Assembly (NCBI GenBank): GCA_021730785.1
Contig: JAKFWF010000060.1
Span: 1 to 59,567, forward strand
From: Hyphomicrobiaceae bacterium
Lineage (GTDB): Bacteria > Pseudomonadota > Alphaproteobacteria > Rhizobiales > Hyphomicrobiaceae
Length of the DNA: 59,567 nt
Direction of reading: 5' to 3'
Both the position numbers and the translations under genes were made by a program. The notes beneath the pieces were generated by a model. That model saw only the letters and a program-made list of their open reading frames with translations, was not told where the DNA came from and made no database searches. Shown piece after piece: positions 1 to 8,556 of the stretch (its first letter is position 1; every line of letters begins with the position of its first letter).

Positions 1-50
1 CGGTGATCGGGGATGGCGGACAGCGCCTCGAACAACGTGCCGGTCGTCAT
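1..50 (-). CDS. 5' end of an unidentified protein (runs off the window)
   Basis: Only the first 16 codons are present. The minus strand shows an ATG at 50-48 reading MTTGTLFEALSAIPDH, preceded at 58-63 by AAGGAG with a 7-nt spacer, which is a textbook ribosome binding site. The rest lies outside the window, so the product cannot be named. It is divergently oriented from nothing visible and sits upstream of a 400-bp gene-free stretch. Confidence 0.55.
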   Translation of the reverse strand, partial: MTTGTLFEALSAIPDH

Positions 51-458
51 CGTCGGTCTCCTTGGCTCGGGAGACCTGAAGACACTTGTTCGCTGTGCAA
101 TACGATGCGGTGAATTGAATCACCCTGCCTGTGTGGAGGAAGCTGAGATCGAGGTGAGCGATCCGTTCGTCGCCCACGTTGAATGCTCCGAGTTGCTCAA
201 CGGCAAACTCACGCTCAGCTTCAGGCCGGGTGACGGCAAGCCCGCCGTGCAGAGCCATGCCAAGGCGGCCGGTGGCTGAGTGGTCGCGGGAAAGTCCTTT
301 CTCGCTGCATCCCACCTCAAGATGGGGTCCTCGGGCCGGTCCCGAGGACCCTTCGTGCTACACGGTTGTGGGCACGCGGGCGCGGTCACGATGTTCCGCC
401 ATCTTCACTGTCAGCTGCATGTTCCGCAGCCACTACAACGAACAATCAACGAATACCG
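51..458. other. Gene-free stretch with one strong hairpin
   Basis: No convincing gene lies here. The open frames on both strands lack a good ribosome binding site and have unfamiliar composition. The only clear structure is the hairpin listed at 325-351. The remainder probably carries the promoter of the gene starting at 50 on the minus strand and the 3' flank of the dehydroquinase-like gene. Confidence 0.5.
325..351. terminator. Perfect 11-bp hairpin, possible terminator or dispersed intergenic repeat
   Basis: GGGTCCTCGGG at 325-335 is followed by a 5-nt loop and its exact complement CCCGAGGACCC at 341-351. No run of T follows on either strand, so intrinsic termination is uncertain. Dispersed intergenic palindromes in rhizobial genomes look similar. 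It would lie about 110 bp downstream of the minus-strand dehydroquinase-like gene. Confidence 0.45.
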
Positions 459-941
459 TCAGGGATCAGTCCGGTTCAAAGTGGCAGGACTCAACGCGGT
501 CGAACACGACTTTGACCCTGCCAGATGCCGGACCATGGCCTCGATCGCCAGAAAGTAAGAATTGAGACCGAAACCGGAGATCATGCCGACGGCAGCCTCG
601 GCGGTGACCGAGCGCATGCCGCGCTTGTCGATGTTCGAGATGTGGATCTCGACGGTCGGCATGGCGATGCCGCGCAGGCAGTCCTTGAGTGCGTGTCCGG
701 CATAGTGAAAGCCCGCCGGATTGATCAGCAGGCCGTTCCAGCCCGCCCGGTCCGCTTCGTAGATGAAGTTGATCGCCTCGCCCTCGATGTTGGAATAGCG
801 GATCCTCAACTCGATGTTGCGGCGTGCCGCTTCCGCCAGCAGCATCTGGTCCAGTTCGGCCGCCGTCGTGCGGCCATAGATCTCGGGCTGGCGGCGCCCC
901 AGATATTCCATGTTGGCGCCTTGGATGAGCAGTAGTTTCAT
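459..941 (-). CDS. Type II 3-dehydroquinate dehydratase-like protein (divergent AroQ paralogue)
   Basis: The 160-residue product has the flavodoxin-like AroQ fold signature: IQGANM near residue 6, RRQPEIYG at 16-23, INPAG at 73-77, VEIHISN at 97-103 and SGFG at 122-125. Canonical enzymes dehydrate 3-dehydroquinate to 3-dehydroshikimate. Tyr22, Asn74 and His100 match catalytic or binding positions. However, the LNGPN motif is IQGAN, the usual His after NPxA is replaced by a His one position earlier (FHY, 78-80), and the R-x3-R segment after HISNI is one residue shorter. Its start overlaps the stop of the upstream EthD-like gene (ATGA), so the two are translationally coupled. The context suggests a catabolic role rather than the housekeeping shikimate step. 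Confidence 0.8.
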   Translation of the reverse strand: MKLLLIQGANMEYLGRRQPEIYGRTTAAELDQMLLAEAARRNIELRIRYSNIEGEAINFIYEADRAGWNGLLINPAGFHYAGHALKDCLRGIAMPTVEIHISNIDKRGMRSVTAEAAVGMISGFGLNSYFLAIEAMVRHLAGSKSCSTALSPATLNRTDP

Positions 942-1585
942 CGGGCGATCTCGCTGTGTTCGAGGGTGCAGATGAGGCGATAGGTGCCGAGGTCGAGGCC
1001 GGGGAGGGCTGTGGCGATCGATGCCCTGGCTGAGGTGGCCTCGTTGACATCGACGAATTCGGCGACGAAGCAGCCGGCAATCTTGTTGTCGCGACCGCGG
1101 ATCTGTTCCTCAGCCGAAGGCGCAAGGCCTGCCGGTTCCGCAGAGACCCAATGCTCGGCGCGCAGCAGATGCGGCGCTTTGCACAGCGACGGCCACGCTT
1201 GGTCGATCTGTGCGGCCAGGCCTGCCGTGGCCCTGGCCGCAATCACGACCGCGCCGCTCATCTCGCCGAACTTCTTCTGCCGCCGGCACACCGTCCGCGT
1301 CATGTTCTGGAACACGGTCTGCATGATGCGCGTCGTCATCGGCGTCGGACTGGCGCCGCGCGCAAGGTAGATGGGCGATGACAGCACATCGACGGTCTCG
1401 GTCTCGTAGAACGTGAAGTAGCGCGGGGTGGTGCCGTCGATCGACACGTAACGGCGGCCGCAGACGAAGCCCGGCAGGCCGACCCGTTCACGCAAGTGTT
1501 CGCCCCGGTACCAGGCTTCGTACTCGACCTCGCCACCGGGCTTGCAGTCGTTCCAGATGGCGAGAATGCCAGGGCTCTTGTCCAT
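938..1585 (-). CDS. EthD/DUF4286-like ferredoxin-fold protein
   Basis: The 215-residue protein starts MDKSPGILAIW; upstream GGGAGA supports this start over longer in-frame ones. The N-terminal half has the pattern EYEAWYRGEHLRERVGLPGF followed by RRY and a Y-F-T-F-YE strand, typical of dimeric alpha/beta-barrel proteins of the EthD/Dabb type that often act in small-molecule degradation. The C-terminal half may be a second, weaker repeat. It forms a two-gene operon with the dehydroquinase-like gene (4-bp overlap) and is divergent from the flavin monooxygenase. The exact reaction is unknown. Confidence 0.65.
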   Translation of the reverse strand: MDKSPGILAIWNDCKPGGEVEYEAWYRGEHLRERVGLPGFVCGRRYVSIDGTTPRYFTFYETETVDVLSSPIYLARGASPTPMTTRIMQTVFQNMTRTVCRRQKKFGEMSGAVVIAARATAGLAAQIDQAWPSLCKAPHLLRAEHWVSAEPAGLAPSAEEQIRGRDNKIAGCFVAEFVDVNEATSARASIATALPGLDLGTYRLICTLEHSEIAR

Positions 1586-1625
1586 TCTTGTTCTCCCTGT
1601 TGCTTTGCGACGGCGAGCGGTACGA

Positions 1626-1643
1626 TGTTTCAGCATTGAAACA
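1626..1643. promoter_or_regulatory. Palindromic operator candidate between divergent genes
   Basis: TGTTTCA-GCAT-TGAAACA is a perfect inverted repeat with 7-bp arms and a 4-nt spacer. It lies in the 135-bp gap between the EthD-like gene (minus) and the flavin monooxygenase (plus), where a single regulator could control both. Palindromes of this size suit dimeric HTH regulators such as the IclR, TetR or GntR families. No regulator gene is present in the window. Confidence 0.5.
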
Positions 1644-1720
1644 ATGCACGTCCGCACCGATCGGCCAATTCAATTTGCAAGTTGGCTCACTTTGCCAGTT
1701 TGGCGTAAGAACGGGGTCCA

Positions 1721-3124
1721 ATGGGGCTGGGGCGCATCCAGGTGTCAAAGAAAATTGCAATCATCGGTGCAGGTGCGGCGGGGCTGTGCGGCGCCAAGCA
1801 TATGATCGAAGCCGGCTGCGACGTGACACTCTATGAAATCGGCAGTCACGTCGGCGGTATGTGGGTTTACAATAACGACAACAAGTTGTCGTCGGCCTAC
1901 AAGACGCTGCACATCAATACTGCGCGCGATCTGACCGCCTTCGAGGATTTCCGCTTCGACGGTAACGTTCAACCATTTCCCGATCATCGCGACATGGCGC
2001 GTTATCTTGCCGCCTACGCCAGTGCATACGACATCACTCGGCGCATCATGTTCAAGACGCGTGTAACCGATGTGCGACCGGCGCCGACGTATGCTGTCGA
2101 GCGCCCACGCTGGCAGGTCGTCACGGAGCATGGCGACACCGAAGACTACGACAGCGTGATTGTGGCATCGGGTCACCTGAGCAAACCGGAAGAGGTGCCG
2201 CTGCTGCGCGACGGCTTCACGGGCGAGTATCTGCACAGCCATTATTACCGCGACCCTGCCGTCTACGCCTCGAAGCGGATTTGTGTCGTCGGCGTCGGCA
2301 ACAGTTCATGCGACATCGCCAGCGACGTGTGCTCGACCGCTGAGCGGACGGTTCTCGTCGCCCGGTCGACACCCCTTATCATTCCGAAGCTGATTTTCGG
2401 CCGGCCGTTCTGGGAAGTTTTGAAGCCGTTTTATAATCCGTGGGTGCCGGCAGCGGTGCGGGGCAGCGCCATAAAATTCTTTACGTGGGTTGTGCACGGA
2501 CGCATGGCGGATCTCGGCTTCGCGCCGTCGACGAAGAAGGTTCACGCAACCTCCAACGCCAACATCGTCAACCATATCCGCTATCAGCGCGTCACGGTGA
2601 AGCAAGGAATTCAAGCTGTACACGGTCGCACACTCGTGTTCTCGGACGGCACTTCGGAAGAGTTCGATACGTTGATCGCGGCAACCGGTTACGCGCTCGA
2701 GCTGCCGTTCATCAAGCCGGAGGTGATGGCGGTCAAGGACAACGGCCTCGATCTTTACATGCGGATGGTGCCGCCCGAGTGGCGCGGTCTGTATTTCCTG
2801 GGCTTCTTCAATTCAGATTCGGCGTTGAACTGGATCGTAGAGGGGCAGATCCGTTGGATTCGCGAATTCGAACTGGGCCGTGTCGCGCTCCCGACCAAGG
2901 CCGCGATGCTGACCGAAATCGCAGAGCGCAAAGCGTGGCTGCAGCGCACCTTCAAGGCGTCGTCGCGGCATAACATCGAGGTCGAGCATATCCCTTACTT
3001 CAAGGACCTGCGGCGGACCATGAAAGAGGCGCAGCGGCGGACGGGCGTGCCGGTAAGAGATATCGGCATCGGCACCGAGCGGCGGTTGGCGGCACCCAAT
3101 CCGCAGCCGGCAGCTGCGGAGTAA
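1721..3124 (+). CDS. Flavin-containing monooxygenase (FMO / Baeyer-Villiger-like)
   Basis: The 467-residue protein uses FAD and NADPH to oxygenate a small molecule. Visible motifs are the FAD site GAGAAG at 16-21, GGMWVY near 46, the class B monooxygenase fingerprint (F-x-G-x3-H-x3-Y, in FTGEYLHSHYYRD at about 165-177), the second dinucleotide site GVGNSSCD near 190 and an ATGY motif near 325. Sequence before residue 9 may be spurious, because a GTG at 1742 (MSKKIAIIGAG) is an alternative start. It is divergent from the EthD-like gene and convergent with the alcohol dehydrogenase. The substrate could be an N- or S-heteroatom compound or a ketone. Confidence 0.87.
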   Translation: MGLGRIQVSKKIAIIGAGAAGLCGAKHMIEAGCDVTLYEIGSHVGGMWVYNNDNKLSSAYKTLHINTARDLTAFEDFRFDGNVQPFPDHRDMARYLAAYASAYDITRRIMFKTRVTDVRPAPTYAVERPRWQVVTEHGDTEDYDSVIVASGHLSKPEEVPLLRDGFTGEYLHSHYYRDPAVYASKRICVVGVGNSSCDIASDVCSTAERTVLVARSTPLIIPKLIFGRPFWEVLKPFYNPWVPAAVRGSAIKFFTWVVHGRMADLGFAPSTKKVHATSNANIVNHIRYQRVTVKQGIQAVHGRTLVFSDGTSEEFDTLIAATGYALELPFIKPEVMAVKDNGLDLYMRMVPPEWRGLYFLGFFNSDSALNWIVEGQIRWIREFELGRVALPTKAAMLTEIAERKAWLQRTFKASSRHNIEVEHIPYFKDLRRTMKEAQRRTGVPVRDIGIGTERRLAAPNPQPAAAE

Positions 3125-3128
3125 CGGT

Positions 3129-4259
3129 TCATTGCGCGCACTGCAGAACCTGCCGCACGCCAAGGCCGTCGGCAAGCTGGTCGAAACCCGCGTTGAGGCC
3201 GCTGAAGCCGATGACCTCGGTCCTCAATTTGTCGATCGGCATCTGTCCGGCGAGCACTAGGCCAACGAGTTTTGGGATATCCCGCGATGGAACGGCGCTG
3301 CCCATGTAGCTGCCTTTGATCACGCGCTCGTCGGCGACCAGCGCTGCCGACGGCATTGGAAACGTCGCCGAGGCGGACGGCAACCCGCCGCAGACCGTCG
3401 TGCTGCCGCGGCGACCGATGCTGTAGGCAAGGGTCATGGCTGCAATCGATCCGGCCATCTCGAAAGCCACTTCGACGCCACCATGGGTCGCCTCGCGCAC
3501 TTTAGCCGCGCAGTCCGGATCGCTGCCGAGAAAAGTGTGGGTGGCGCCGAGTTGGGAAGCCAGCGCCAACTTGTCTGCGTTGAGATCGATGGCGACGATC
3601 GGGCTGGCACCGGCGTTCACTGCGGCAAGTAGTGATGACAATCCGACGCCGCCCAGGCCGACGATCGCCACTGCTTTGCCCTTGACGTCGCCAGCCGCGT
3701 TGAACACCGCCCCCGCGCCGGTAATGACCGCGCAGCCCATGATCGCAGCGTCGAGCAGCGGCAACTCCTTCGGGATCGGCATCAGAGAACGTTCCGATAC
3801 CACGGCATACTCGGCGAAACAGGAAATGCCGCTGTAGTGATGCAACGGCTTGCCGCCGAGGCTCAATCGTCGCGCGCCGCTCTGCAAGGTGCCGGCAGCA
3901 CGTGCCGACCAGGACGCTTGGCAGAGATTGGGGCGCCCCTGGCTGCATAGATCACAGGCACCACAACTGGCGACAAACAACATGACGACGTGATCGCCAG
4001 CGTTGACCCTCGTCACGTCGCGGCCAACTTCAACGACAACGCCGGCCGCCTCGTGGCCGACAACGGTCGGTACCGCACGCGGGCGATGGCCCTCGATCGC
4101 TGACAAATCGGAGTGGCACAGGCCGGCTCCGGCGATCCTGACGAGAACTTCGCCAACGCCTGGGCCCTCAAGATCGACGGTTTCAATCCGCAGCGGAGTT
4201 GTGGTGGCATAGGGGCGCGGCAAACCCTGCTCGAACATGACGGCTGCGGTAATTTTCAT
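3129..4259 (-). CDS. Zinc-dependent alcohol dehydrogenase (MDR family)
   Basis: The 376-residue medium-chain dehydrogenase keeps the catalytic zinc ligands (Cys48-His49, His69-Glu70, and a Cys in the IMGCAVITGAGAV segment) and the four structural zinc cysteines at 99, 102, 105 and 113. The Rossmann motif GLGGVGLS is followed by an acidic residue (IVAID), indicating NAD preference. The start is supported by AGGAGA 6 nt upstream. It resembles class III/benzyl-alcohol-type dehydrogenases, oxidising an alcohol to an aldehyde. It is divergent from the ABC transporter binding protein, with 198 bp between the two starts. Confidence 0.9.
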   Translation of the reverse strand: MKITAAVMFEQGLPRPYATTTPLRIETVDLEGPGVGEVLVRIAGAGLCHSDLSAIEGHRPRAVPTVVGHEAAGVVVEVGRDVTRVNAGDHVVMLFVASCGACDLCSQGRPNLCQASWSARAAGTLQSGARRLSLGGKPLHHYSGISCFAEYAVVSERSLMPIPKELPLLDAAIMGCAVITGAGAVFNAAGDVKGKAVAIVGLGGVGLSSLLAAVNAGASPIVAIDLNADKLALASQLGATHTFLGSDPDCAAKVREATHGGVEVAFEMAGSIAAMTLAYSIGRRGSTTVCGGLPSASATFPMPSAALVADERVIKGSYMGSAVPSRDIPKLVGLVLAGQMPIDKLRTEVIGFSGLNAGFDQLADGLGVRQVLQCAQ

Positions 4260-4457
4260 GTGGTCTCCTGCAGAACACGATCCAAGGCCCGAGACACAAC
4301 TGCCGACGTGGTGCAACCGGCAGCGCTACTCAGGTCTCGTAGTGCTGCGTCGCGCAAAAATAAAGAGGAGTGGCATCGCTCGTGCAGCTGTCGTAGTCTC
4401 AGGATCATCAGGTCAAAACAAACGACCGACTCAACTCTTCCGGGGAGGAAGCAATCC

Positions 4458-5786
4458 ATGGTTCCAGGGACGACGTTTGTCCGCGTGTGCAAAGCCGTAT
4501 TGGTGGCCACCGGCGTTTCGATAATCGGGCTCGCGACCGCCTCTGCACAGACCGCAACACCGCCTGCCGTTGCGCCCGTCAAGCTCGGCATCGTGACCTT
4601 TTTGACAGGGGCTGCCGCCGGCCCGTTCGGCATTCCCGGACGCAATGCCGCTGAAATCATGATTGAAATGATCAACGCCGGTAAAGTTCCCGAGCCCTAT
4701 GCGACCCCAGGTTTAGGGGGCGCGCCGATTGAAACCAAAGTTCTCGACGAGAACGGCTCGACTGCCAATCAGGTCACGGAATTCCGCAATCTTGTCCAAC
4801 GCGACGGCATGCACGCGATTGTCGGTTACATCTCTTCGGGCAATTGCCTGGCAGTCGCACCGGTTGCCGAAGAACTCAAAGCCCTTACGGTGCTGTTCGA
4901 CTGCGGCACGCCGCGCATCTTTGAAGAAAAGTCGCTGAAATATGTGTTCCGTGCCACACCGCATGCAACAATGGATAGTGTTGCGGCTGCCCGCTACGTC
5001 GTCAAAAAGTATCCGGAATTGACGAGCTACTCAGGCGTCAATCAAAACTACGCTTGGGGACAAGATAGCTGGCGCGATTTCGTTGCAGCAATGAAAGCGC
5101 TGACGCCCAAGGCCAAGGTCGAGAAGGAACTCTTTCCGAAACTGTTCGCTGGTGAATTCGGGGCGGAGATCTCTGCGCTGCTGACGGCGAAGTCACCGAT
5201 CGTGCATTCCAGCTTCTGGAACGGCGACCTCGAGAGCTTTATCGTTCAAAGCGGCGCGCGTGGCTTGTCGAAAGAGTCAACCATGGTCTACACCGCCGGC
5301 GAATCCGCCATGTTCCGCATGGGGTCCAAAATCCCGGACGGCTCCATCATCGGCGCCCGTGGCCAACACGGCGTGCTGGCACCTGAAAGTGCGCTCAATA
5401 CGTGGTTCCGCAAGGTGTATGAAGATCGTTTTGGTACGCCGCCGCTCTATCCCTCGTATCACATGGCGCAATCGCTTCTCGGCTTGAAGGCCGCGTGGGA
5501 TAAAGCTGCGATCAAAGCCGGCAAGAGACCCACAACGGACGAAGTGATCGCAGCATTCGAGAACCTTGAATTCGAAGGCCCGAGTGCAAAAATTCGTATG
5601 GCCATTGGCAATGGGCACCAGGGCATTTCTGACATTGCCTATGGAACTTTCAAATACAACAAAGCCGAGGCTAGGCCTGAGATCGTGGATATCGTACGGT
5701 TTCCAGCCGAATGCGTAAATCCGCCCGCGAACATGACGTCAACCGCATGGCTGGAAGCCGGCATGCCAGGCGCAAAGTGCAACTGA
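4458..5786 (+). CDS. Periplasmic substrate-binding protein of a Liv-type ABC importer
   Basis: The 442-residue protein has an N-terminal signal peptide (residues 1-30, ending in ATASAQ) and a type I periplasmic binding fold, beginning with the VKLGIVTFLTGAAAGPFG strand and loop typical of LivK-like receptors. The start is fixed by GGGGAGGAA upstream of the ATG. Long insertions relative to LivK are typical of receptors for aromatic or organic acids rather than leucine. It heads a five-gene transporter operon with both permeases and ATPases, and probably defines the growth substrate of the surrounding catabolic genes. The ligand cannot be read from sequence. Confidence 0.88.
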   Translation: MVPGTTFVRVCKAVLVATGVSIIGLATASAQTATPPAVAPVKLGIVTFLTGAAAGPFGIPGRNAAEIMIEMINAGKVPEPYATPGLGGAPIETKVLDENGSTANQVTEFRNLVQRDGMHAIVGYISSGNCLAVAPVAEELKALTVLFDCGTPRIFEEKSLKYVFRATPHATMDSVAAARYVVKKYPELTSYSGVNQNYAWGQDSWRDFVAAMKALTPKAKVEKELFPKLFAGEFGAEISALLTAKSPIVHSSFWNGDLESFIVQSGARGLSKESTMVYTAGESAMFRMGSKIPDGSIIGARGQHGVLAPESALNTWFRKVYEDRFGTPPLYPSYHMAQSLLGLKAAWDKAAIKAGKRPTTDEVIAAFENLEFEGPSAKIRMAIGNGHQGISDIAYGTFKYNKAEARPEIVDIVRFPAECVNPPANMTSTAWLEAGMPGAKCN

Positions 5787-5892
5787 TCCGGGCGCTCGAT
5801 TGCGGAGTGCCGCCGCGCAGGAGGCGTCGCGGCACTGCGCTGATGATTGCCTGTCCCGGTCGTGGTTCGTGCCGGGCAGACTCTAACAGCTT

Positions 5893-6804
5893 TTGTGGGC
5901 AGCGTTCGTGATCACCGCCATTGCAATCGTGACCGACGGGTTGGTCTACGCGGCGTGGCTGTTCGTCGTGGCGATCGGTCTGTCGTTGATTTTCGGCGTG
6001 ATGAAAATCCTCAATGTCGCACACGGTGCCTTCTACGCATTCGGCGCCTATATTTCGGCCACGGCGATCGGGCTGTATTTCGATCGCGGCTGGCCGGCGG
6101 CCGGCGGATACGTGGCGATCGGAGCGTCGGCCATCGCAACAGGCCTGATCATGGGGTACGTGCTCGAGCGCGTTTTCCTGCGTCGCGTCTATGGCAAGGA
6201 CGAAGTCGTTGTCGTTCTGGTGACCTATGCCCTGTTCCTGATCCTGGAGGACGTGCTCATCCTGATTTGGGGGGCGGAGGGTAAAGCTGCCTATCAGCCC
6301 TATAGCGAAGCTGGCAGTATCGACATCGGCGGGTTGGCGGTGTCGCTCTATGACATCGGGCTGGTGATCTTTGCGGCGCTGCTGGCGATCGCCGCCATTT
6401 TCGCGATCAAAAAGACGACGTTCGGGCGTCTGCTCACCGCTGTTATTTACGACCGCGAAACCGCATCCGCTTTCGGCGTCGACGTCTCGCGCGTGTACAC
6501 CCTGACGTTCCTGCTCGGTGCAGTACTTGGCGCGCTCGGCGGCGCGATCACCGCGCCGAAAATCTCTGTTTCACCCGGCCTTGGCGTCGAGGTCATCGTG
6601 CTGGCCTTCGCAGTCGTCGCCATTGGCGGCATGGGCTCGATCGAAGGCGCTTTGTTAGGGGCGCTGATCGTCGGACTATTCCGCGCTTGCGCCGTGCACC
6701 TTGCACCGAACCTCGAATTGTTCGCCATCTATGCGGTTATGGCGCTGGTCCTGGTGTTTCGCCCCCATGGGCTGTTCAGCCCTGCCCTTGCGAGAAAGAT
6801 CTGA
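5893..6804 (+). CDS. ABC importer permease, LivH type
   Basis: The roughly 303-residue integral membrane protein has about eight hydrophobic helices and the LivH hallmark FGVMKILNVAHGAFYAFGAY near residues 34-53. The permease-ATPase coupling region around DRETASAFGVD is present. The start is uncertain: a TTG at 5893 or a GTG at 5908 (MITAIAIVTD) both lack a clear ribosome binding site. A 106-bp gap separates it from the binding-protein gene, and its stop is followed by the LivM ATG one base later. Confidence 0.87.
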   Translation: MWAAFVITAIAIVTDGLVYAAWLFVVAIGLSLIFGVMKILNVAHGAFYAFGAYISATAIGLYFDRGWPAAGGYVAIGASAIATGLIMGYVLERVFLRRVYGKDEVVVVLVTYALFLILEDVLILIWGAEGKAAYQPYSEAGSIDIGGLAVSLYDIGLVIFAALLAIAAIFAIKKTTFGRLLTAVIYDRETASAFGVDVSRVYTLTFLLGAVLGALGGAITAPKISVSPGLGVEVIVLAFAVVAIGGMGSIEGALLGALIVGLFRACAVHLAPNLELFAIYAVMALVLVFRPHGLFSPALARKI

Positions 6805-6805
6805 G

Positions 6806-7756
6806 ATGTCTGTCAGGCATACTCTCCTGGGCGCACTCGTCTTTGCAGGGCTTGCAGCCTGCGTGCCCTTGTTGCCGCTATGGTTGATTTCGTTGATCAC
6901 GATCGCCATGTCGAGCGGGCTTGTGGTTTCGGGCCTCATCATCTTGTGGCGTGCCGGACTGGTGCCGTTTGGGCAGGCGTTGTTTTTCGCGACCGGGGCC
7001 TACACGGTGGCGCTGGCTGGCTTGTGGCTGAAAATTTCCGATGCGGTCGTGCTGGTGATACTGGCCATCGTTGCGGCAGCGCTGGTTGCCGCGTTTGCCG
7101 GATTGCTGCTGGCACGATACCGCGAAATTTTTTTTGCCATGCTCAGTCTTGCGCTGTCGATGATCCTCTACGGCCTGCTCGTCAAATCGGAGGCGCTCGG
7201 CTCCACTGATGGCATCAACGTGGCGCAAGCGACGTTCTTTGGCATGAAGCCGCGGGGAGCTGCCTACACCATCGCAGTGTTCTGGTTGTCGCTGGTTCTG
7301 GTGTTTCTGGCATGGCTGTCTGTGACGGCATATCTGGGCTCGGTCGCAGGCCAAATGGCGGGCGCGATCCGCGACAACGAAATTCGCGTCGAGTATCTCG
7401 GCATCTCCGTGACGCGCCTGATCCATTTGAAGCTGACGATTGCCGCCGCACTCGCAGGGGCTGGCGGCGCACTTGCCGCCCTTTCGATAAGCCACGTCGA
7501 TCCTCAGATGGCCTATTGGACGACGTCGGGCGGGTTCGTGTTCGTGACTATTCTGGCGGGTGCGGTGTCGGTGCCGGCGGCCTTCATTGGTGCGTTGATC
7601 TTCGAGGTCATCCGCAGCATTGCGGTGGCAGTTCTGCCCGGCGGATGGCAGATGATCCTCGGCACCGTCCTGCTGGTGACGATCCTATTCGTGCCGAATG
7701 GGCTTGGCTCATTGATCATGCGTAAGCGCATCGCTGGACAAGGCGGCAGCAAATGA
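6806..7756 (+). CDS. ABC importer permease, LivM type
   Basis: The 316-residue hydrophobic protein has a signal-anchor-like first helix and LivM features: GLVPFGQALFFATGAYT near residue 50 and the cytoplasmic coupling motif AIRDNEIRVEYLGI near residue 190. The ATG lies one base after the LivH stop, so translation is probably coupled. It pairs with the LivH subunit to form the channel and overlaps the LivG gene by 4 bp (ATGA). Confidence 0.88.
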   Translation: MSVRHTLLGALVFAGLAACVPLLPLWLISLITIAMSSGLVVSGLIILWRAGLVPFGQALFFATGAYTVALAGLWLKISDAVVLVILAIVAAALVAAFAGLLLARYREIFFAMLSLALSMILYGLLVKSEALGSTDGINVAQATFFGMKPRGAAYTIAVFWLSLVLVFLAWLSVTAYLGSVAGQMAGAIRDNEIRVEYLGISVTRLIHLKLTIAAALAGAGGALAALSISHVDPQMAYWTTSGGFVFVTILAGAVSVPAAFIGALIFEVIRSIAVAVLPGGWQMILGTVLLVTILFVPNGLGSLIMRKRIAGQGGSK

Positions 7757-8556
7757 GCGCGCTGTTGTCGGTCAGGGACCTGCAGAAAACCTTCGGCCAG
7801 GTGGTGGCGGCGCGCGACATCAATGTGGATGTGCCGGTCGGGCAGACGGTCGGCATCATCGGTGCGAACGGCGCCGGCAAGACGACGTTCGTCAACATGA
7901 TCACCGGTCATCTCAAGCCGTCCGGCGGCGCCATTATCTTCGAAGGCGGCGCCATCACTGGGCTGCCGTCGCGCAAGATCATGCGGCTGGGTGTGGCCCG
8001 CTCATTCCAGGTGGCGCAATTATTCCCCACCTACACGGTGTTTGAAAACCTCTGCGCAGCCATCGCCATCGCGCACTCGGGTACGTCCGTGTTTTCGGCC
8101 GCCGTGGCACGTTTCGTGTCCGATCGAACCAAGGGTGAAGCCGAAACCGCGCTTGCGCATTTCCAAATCGCGCCATACCGCGATGCCCTGGCCTCGACCC
8201 TGCCGCAGGGTATGCGCAAACTGCTGGACATCGCCATGGCGACCGCGGGCAACCCACGCTTGCTCCTGCTCGATGAGCCGACCAGCGGCATCAGTCTCGA
8301 AGAAAAGTTCGACTTGATGGAAGTCATCATGGCGGCATTGAAGGCCCGCGGCACGACGGTGCTGTTCGTCGAACACGACATGGAGATCGTGCGCCGCTTT
8401 GCCGATCGCGTGCTGGCCTTCTACGACGGCACGGTGATTGCGGATGGGCCGCCGACCGTCGCGCTCGACGATCCCCGCGTGGCGGAATTCATTACCGGAA
8501 CGTTGATCCGGGCCAAGGACGGCACGCTGAAGGCGCCGACGGTGTCGCATGCTTGA
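7753..8556 (+). CDS. ABC importer ATPase, LivG type
   Basis: The 267-residue ATPase has Walker A GANGAGKT at 37-44, a Q-loop in VARSFQVAQLFP, Walker B LLLLDEP and the H-loop in VEHDMEIV. The signature segment reads LPQGMRK where most LivG proteins have LSYGxQR, a degenerate C motif. It overlaps the LivM stop (ATGA) and the LivF start by 8 bp, giving tight operon packing. It energises import with its partner ATPase. Confidence 0.88.
   Translation: MSALLSVRDLQKTFGQVVAARDINVDVPVGQTVGIIGANGAGKTTFVNMITGHLKPSGGAIIFEGGAITGLPSRKIMRLGVARSFQVAQLFPTYTVFENLCAAIAIAHSGTSVFSAAVARFVSDRTKGEAETALAHFQIAPYRDALASTLPQGMRKLLDIAMATAGNPRLLLLDEPTSGISLEEKFDLMEVIMAALKARGTTVLFVEHDMEIVRRFADRVLAFYDGTVIADGPPTVALDDPRVAEFITGTLIRAKDGTLKAPTVSHA

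Noticed and set aside
13-279. An 88-codon plus-strand open frame at the left edge
   Set aside because: It overlaps the better supported minus-strand start at 50 with AAGGAG, and has no ribosome binding site or motif of its own.
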